Positions 40,838-44,589 of a stretch of DNA of 44,589 nucleotides are shown one piece after another. A model generated the notes under the pieces. It saw only the letters and a list, made by a program, of their open reading frames with translations. It had not been told where the DNA came from and made no database searches. Position numbers and translations under genes: made by a program. Position 1 is the stretch's first letter, and each line of letters begins with the position of its first letter. The DNA is from Deltaproteobacteria bacterium. Its GTDB lineage: Bacteria > Desulfobacterota > Desulfobulbia > Desulfobulbales > Desulfurivibrionaceae. The DNA is taken from contig JAJZRF010000021.1 of assembly GCA_021847425.1 (NCBI GenBank), positions 1-44,589 of the forward strand, read 5' to 3'.

Positions 40838-42559
40838 ATGACAGAAAAAGAAATTTTCAGAAGAATTTATTCATTGGTCCGCCCCTACCGCCGACGCTTG
40901 TTTATCGCCATGTTCAGCATGGTGCTGGTGGCAGGGTTGAGTGCGGGCCAGGCTTACATGGTCAAGCCGCTGCTCGACGAAATTTTCTTCAAGAAAGACC
41001 GGCTCATGCTCAACATCCTGCCCTTCGCCCTGATCGGCATCTTCCTGCTGAAAGGGATATTCTATTATATTTATTCATACCTGCTTGAGTGGGTGGGACA
41101 TTCCGTGATCAGAGAGCTCAGGGGGAATATGTATCTGCATATTCAATCCCTGCCCCTCTCCTATTTCGGCAAAACAACTACCGGTGAACTTGTTTCCCGC
41201 ATCCTCTCCGATGTGGTCCTGATTCAGTACGGAGTTTCCTCTGCCCTGGTCGGGGTTCTCAAGGATTTCTTCCTTGTTATCGGCTTGTTGGGCGTGGTTT
41301 TTTACCAGAACTGGCAACTGGCGCTCATCTCCATGATCATCCTGCCTCTCGCGGTTATTCCCATCGTGCATTTCGGCCGCAAATACCGCAAACTGAGCAC
41401 CAGAAGCCAGCAGGAAGTCGCAGCGGTGTCCGCCAAACTGCACGAAACCATCACCGGAAACAAGATTATTAAAGCCTTTTGCAAGGAGCAATTCGAACAC
41501 CGCCGTTTTTCTGAAATCATCAACCGGCTTTTCGGCATCAGCATGCGGGACGTTCAGGCCAGAAGTCTTTCCCATCCCATCATGGAGCTCCTCGGCGGAC
41601 TGGGGATTGCTGGGATCATCTGGTACGGAGGCCGCCAGGTTCTCCTGGGGCAAGCCACCCCGGGAACCTTTTTCTCCTTCCTCACCGCGCTTATCATGAT
41701 CTACGAACCAATGAAACGGGTGAGCGGGGTCAACAATGCCGTCCAGCAAGGCATGGCCGGTGCGGTCAGAGTTTTCGCCCTGCTGGATCAGCCTCTTGAG
41801 ACCACGGGGGAAAGCGGCAAACCGGAGCTGGCGCCGATCCGCCGCGACATAAGAATTCAGAATGTCTCTTTTAGTTACGATGACGGCCAGGAAGTCTTGC
41901 ATGGGGTCAATCTGGTAATTCCCAAAGGCCAGGTCATCGCTTTAGTCGGGCCGAGCGGCAGCGGCAAAAGCACCTTGGCCAACCTCATCCCCCGATTTTT
42001 CGAACTCCCCACAGGGAAAATTTTGATCGATGGGACAGACATCCGGGATGTTTCTCTCTTTTCCCTGCGGCAGCAAATCGCGGTGGTCACTCAGCACACC
42101 ATCCTCTTTAATGATACGGTCAGGCACAACATTGCCTACGGCGACCCGGACTGCCCCGAAGAAAAGATCATTGCCGCGGCCCGAGCCGCACACGCCCTGG
42201 AGTTCATCGACCAACTGCCCCAGGGAATGGATACCATGATCGGCGAGTCCGGCCTCAAGCTTTCCGGCGGGCAACGCCAGAGAATTTCCATCGCCCGGGC
42301 CCTGCTGAAAGATGCCCCCATCCTCATCCTCGACGAGGCCACCTCAGCCCTGGACACGGAATCGGAACGGGAGGTGCAGAAGGCGTTGGAAAACCTCATG
42401 CAGGACCGGACCACCCTGGTTATCGCCCACCGCCTCTCCACCATCAAAAAGGCGGACCGGATAATTGTCATGCAGGCCGGCCGGATCGTGGAAGAGGGAA
42501 CCAATGAACAGTTGCTCGATCGCCAAGGGCTTTACTCAACATTGCATTGCATGCAATAA
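40838..42559 (+). CDS. msbA: Lipid A/lipid export ABC transporter MsbA
   Basis: Half-transporter of 573 residues (homodimer expected) that flips lipid A-core across the inner membrane. The N-terminal exporter domain has six transmembrane helices (about 15-300), including the LPLSYFGKTTTGELVSRILSD coupling-helix region. The nucleotide-binding domain has Walker A GPSGSGKSTLANLI (about 370-383), the Q-loop VVTQHTILFNDTV, signature LSGGQRQRISIARAL (about 474), Walker B ILILDEATSALD and the H-loop LVIAHRLSTI. Length and order are typical of MsbA. Two glycan-modifying genes follow on the same strand within 34 and 36 bases, supporting an LPS role. The ATG at 40838 has only a weak ribosome binding site. 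Confidence 0.93.
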   Translation: MTEKEIFRRIYSLVRPYRRRLFIAMFSMVLVAGLSAGQAYMVKPLLDEIFFKKDRLMLNILPFALIGIFLLKGIFYYIYSYLLEWVGHSVIRELRGNMYLHIQSLPLSYFGKTTTGELVSRILSDVVLIQYGVSSALVGVLKDFFLVIGLLGVVFYQNWQLALISMIILPLAVIPIVHFGRKYRKLSTRSQQEVAAVSAKLHETITGNKIIKAFCKEQFEHRRFSEIINRLFGISMRDVQARSLSHPIMELLGGLGIAGIIWYGGRQVLLGQATPGTFFSFLTALIMIYEPMKRVSGVNNAVQQGMAGAVRVFALLDQPLETTGESGKPELAPIRRDIRIQNVSFSYDDGQEVLHGVNLVIPKGQVIALVGPSGSGKSTLANLIPRFFELPTGKILIDGTDIRDVSLFSLRQQIAVVTQHTILFNDTVRHNIAYGDPDCPEEKIIAAARAAHALEFIDQLPQGMDTMIGESGLKLSGGQRQRISIARALLKDAPILILDEATSALDTESEREVQKALENLMQDRTTLVIAHRLSTIKKADRIIVMQAGRIVEEGTNEQLLDRQGLYSTLHCMQ

Positions 42560-42592
42560 AGAACTTACGCCTCACAACCTCGCGAAACGCCA

Positions 42593-43339
42593 ATGAATCA
42601 CGGATACTATGTCCTCCATGTCAAGGAAGGATATGAGGAGCGGGAGCAAAGCATCCTCGCGCAATTCTCCCAGCTCCGGATTCCCTTGCAATGGATTCTC
42701 GCCCATGATATCGGCGAGATTTCCCAAACAGAACTGCAGAAATACAACTACAAGGGCTCGCTACTCCGGGACCAGGAGATTTCCTGCTGCCTCAAGCATA
42801 TCACTGCCTGGGAAAAAATTGCCGCAGGGTCCCACGCAGGCGGCTTTGTTTTTGAAGACGATATCTTGATCGATCTGCAACATTTTGCCCCGGTAGTCAA
42901 TGAAGCAATCGCGGAATTTCATGCAAACTTCCCCAATCATCTTGGCTGCATCTGCCTTGGCGACGGTTGTGCCCTGTATGTTCCTTGGACCAGAAAAAAA
43001 AAAGGGACGCGACTCTATGCCGCGGAATATGTGCGGGCGGCGGACTCCTACTGGTTATCCCGGAAAACTGCACAGCGCATGGTTGACTGGATCATGCAAC
43101 ACGGTTTTGACAGGCCGGCCGACCATGTCATTGATGAAATCTGTGCGCAGATCGGCATCCCGATTTTGTGGATGGAGCCACCGGTCGTTAGCCAGGGATC
43201 ACACACCGGCCGTTTTCGGTCAAGCATTCAATTGCAGGAAAACGGTTATAAAATCGGCAAAAAAATCGAATGGCTGTTCAAGAGAATCCGCCGCAAGTAT
43301 CTGTTTCCCATTTTAGGCATTGATCTCACCAAACGATAA
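42593..43339 (+). CDS. Glycosyltransferase family 25 (LPS glycan)
   Basis: Cytoplasmic glycosyltransferase of 248 residues of the LOS/LPS GT25 type. Visible features: start YYVLHVKEGYEEREQSILAQ (the family's N-terminal strand), GSLLRDQEISCCLKHITAWE (the E-x-GC-SH-like motif in which the family aligns acceptor), then the donor-binding acidic motif GFVFEDDILID (about 82-93) and ADSYWLSRKTAQRMVDW. The tail is basic (LFKRIRRKYLFP), suggesting a membrane-surface contact. GT25 enzymes add galactose or glucose to core oligosaccharide; the donor here is unknown. It lies 33 bases after msbA and 36 before the FkbM gene, a likely operon. Confidence 0.88.
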   Translation: MNHGYYVLHVKEGYEEREQSILAQFSQLRIPLQWILAHDIGEISQTELQKYNYKGSLLRDQEISCCLKHITAWEKIAAGSHAGGFVFEDDILIDLQHFAPVVNEAIAEFHANFPNHLGCICLGDGCALYVPWTRKKKGTRLYAAEYVRAADSYWLSRKTAQRMVDWIMQHGFDRPADHVIDEICAQIGIPILWMEPPVVSQGSHTGRFRSSIQLQENGYKIGKKIEWLFKRIRRKYLFPILGIDLTKR

Positions 43340-43375
43340 TTCTCCACTCATTCAGACATCAGCACCGGACAAACA

Positions 43376-44119
43376 ATGCGACTTGATCACAAAATTGCCG
43401 ATTTCTTGGGATACGACCTGGTAAAGAGCAAAAAAAATATCCTGCTGCATCGCCATCTTCGCAATCTTTTCGCCTTGCTGGATATAGATTGTGTTCTTGA
43501 CGTGGGGGCAAACTATGGTCAGTACGGAACAATGCTGCGGGATGCCGGATACCGGGGCCGGATTATTTCCTTTGAGCCGGTTTCAGCCAGTTATCAACGC
43601 CTTCAACAGACTGCCGCCAAGGACGGCAACTGGGATACCTACAATTTCGCCCTGGGCAGCACGGAACAGCAACAGGAAATCCATGTTACCGCAGCCTCCG
43701 ATTTCGCCTCTTTTTTACAGCCCAGCGAGTTTTCGAAAAATACCTTTGGTGACGTTGTCGCGATAGCCAAAAACGAACGCGTACACATCAAAAGGCTCGA
43801 TGATGTTTTCGCTACGATCATAAAAAAGCAAAACCAGGCCAGGATCCACCTGAAAATGGATACCCAGGGATATGATCTCGATGTCTTTAAGGGCGCGGGA
43901 AACTCCCTGCAAAACATCACCAGCATCCAGTCCGAGCTTTCGGTGCTTCCGGTATACGAAGGCATGCCGGATTATCTTGAATCCCTTACCACCTATCGCA
44001 ACGCAGGCTTTGAAATCACGGGGATGTTCCCTGTATCCCATGACAGCGCAACGCTTATGGTCATTGAGTTTGACTGTGTACTCCGCAGGAAAGACCAGCC
44101 GAAAACGATGCCCCGGTGA
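43376..44119 (+). CDS. FkbM-family methyltransferase
   Basis: SAM-dependent methyltransferase of 247 residues. Motif I is CVLDVGANYGQYGTML (about 38-53), followed by IISFEPVSASYQRLQQTA, a middle region with VHIKRLDDVFATII, then HLKMDTQGYDLDVFKGAG (the FkbM lysine/Asp pair) and IQSELSVLPVYEGMPDYLE. FkbM enzymes often O-methylate sugars of polysaccharides; the presence of msbA and GT25 next door suggests an LPS or O-chain sugar, which is inference. The start at 43376 is 36 bases after the GT25 stop. The gene is convergent with an O-antigen ligase-like gene 16 bases away. Confidence 0.88.
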   Translation: MRLDHKIADFLGYDLVKSKKNILLHRHLRNLFALLDIDCVLDVGANYGQYGTMLRDAGYRGRIISFEPVSASYQRLQQTAAKDGNWDTYNFALGSTEQQQEIHVTAASDFASFLQPSEFSKNTFGDVVAIAKNERVHIKRLDDVFATIIKKQNQARIHLKMDTQGYDLDVFKGAGNSLQNITSIQSELSVLPVYEGMPDYLESLTTYRNAGFEITGMFPVSHDSATLMVIEFDCVLRRKDQPKTMPR

Positions 44120-44135
44120 ACCCCGGGAAAACGAT

Positions 44136-44589
44136 TCAAGTCCGGGAATCCGGCTTTGCAGAGCGCGCCAGGGCGAATTGGGCGCCACACCAGAGCATCA
44201 GAAATCGCCCTTCCCCGGCCGTAGAAAAATGGCCGCTGAAGAGACTGGTTGCGCACCAGGCCAGCAGGACGCCAAGACCGAGGATACGATCCGCCCCCGA
44301 GACCCCCTGCCAGAAAAAAGAGCCGATAAATCCGAGGAACACCAGCAGGCCCACCAGCCCGAGCTCGGCCGTCACCTTGAGATACTGGTTATGGGGATCG
44401 TCAATCACGATTCCTTCCCAGCCGGAAACCCCCTTCACTTTCTCCCGATAGGCTTCCTTCAGCCCGCCCAGCCCGTAGCCAAACAATGGGCGCTCCCGGA
44501 TAAGCTGCACCGTATTTTTCCACATCACCATGCGGATACCCATGCTCGTGTAATTTTTTTCCTGTTTATAATCACGCATCTCGTCCACT
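44136..44589 (-). CDS. O-antigen ligase/polymerase-like protein, C-terminal part (cut by window edge)
   Basis: About 150 residues of the C-terminal part of a Wzy/WaaL-type membrane protein; the 5' end is beyond 44589. The signature ERPLFGYGLGGLKEAYREK precedes the conserved loop DDPHNQYLKVTAELGLVGLL (PHN-x-YL-x4-E-x-G-x2-GL), typical of O-antigen ligases. Further helices follow: LLVFLGFIGSFFWQGVSG and RILGLGVLLAWCATSLFSG, and a short hydrophilic tail ends the protein. Such enzymes join O-antigen to lipid A-core or polymerise repeat units in the periplasm. Convergent with the FkbM gene, consistent with an LPS region continuing to the right. Confidence 0.88.
   Translation of the reverse strand, partial: VDEMRDYKQEKNYTSMGIRMVMWKNTVQLIRERPLFGYGLGGLKEAYREKVKGVSGWEGIVIDDPHNQYLKVTAELGLVGLLVFLGFIGSFFWQGVSGADRILGLGVLLAWCATSLFSGHFSTAGEGRFLMLWCGAQFALARSAKPDSRT

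Overview
The window is a stretch of Gram-negative chromosome, roughly 55-60 % G+C by eye. It carries outer-membrane proteins (a FadL-type porin, BtuB), MsbA, LPS glycan genes, a flagellin and several signalling proteins. The mix (CbiK-type chelatase, TAXI solute-binding protein, KamA-like radical SAM protein, TraB, many PAS/HDOD/GGDEF proteins) suggests an anaerobic or facultative Desulfobacterota, perhaps near Desulfobulbales. That taxonomic call is inference.

Layout. 0.5-3.4 kb: membrane hybrid histidine kinase. 3.6-9.4 kb: plus-strand run of acyl-CoA synthetase, FadL-like porin, TraB protein, YhbY-like RNA binder, CmoB and a 49-residue basic protein. 9.5-10.4 kb: lone flagellin ending at a bidirectional terminator. 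10.5-26.1 kb: long minus-strand corrinoid locus. 26.3-29.8 kb: Kup, a small membrane protein and a TAXI binding protein. 29.9-34.0 kb: malic enzyme, KamA-like protein and tandem universal stress protein. 34.0-40.6 kb: GGDEF response regulator, ComM, HDOD protein, an HTH protein with a cysteine-rich tail, and cysteine synthase. 40.8-44.6 kb: MsbA, GT25 glycosyltransferase, FkbM methyltransferase and the end of an O-antigen ligase-like gene cut by the window edge.

The centrepiece is the corrinoid locus. Transcription (minus strand) starts with a cobalamin riboswitch at 26.1 kb and an intrinsic terminator. A 37-residue ORF follows, coupled by ATGA overlap to btuB. Then come an exported BtuF-CbiZ fusion, tonB, and a tight module of DUF2162 membrane protein, ExbB/TolQ-like channel, DUF2149 protein (ExbD-like transmembrane helix) and a secreted, C-terminally anchored CobN-like chelatase. 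CbiK, BtuF, BtuC, BtuD and a membrane-tethered ankyrin protein finish the run. No CobS/CobT ATPase is seen. My working model is an envelope-located tetrapyrrole chelatase or dechelatase energised by proton motive force, beside periplasmic corrinoid capture and nucleotide-loop removal.

The CobN/ExbB/CbiK module sits between two 75-bp direct repeats (64/75 identical, ungapped). Each repeat is a tonB-end/btuF-start junction. One copy keeps an intact tonB with a 16-codon btuF stub; the other keeps an intact btuF with a 15-codon tonB stub. The module was therefore inserted into, or brought in by duplication of, an older tonB-btuF junction. Other non-coding features include a 60-bp dispersed repeat with two opposed copies, a hairpin with an all-T loop, and a palindrome in front of the HTH gene.
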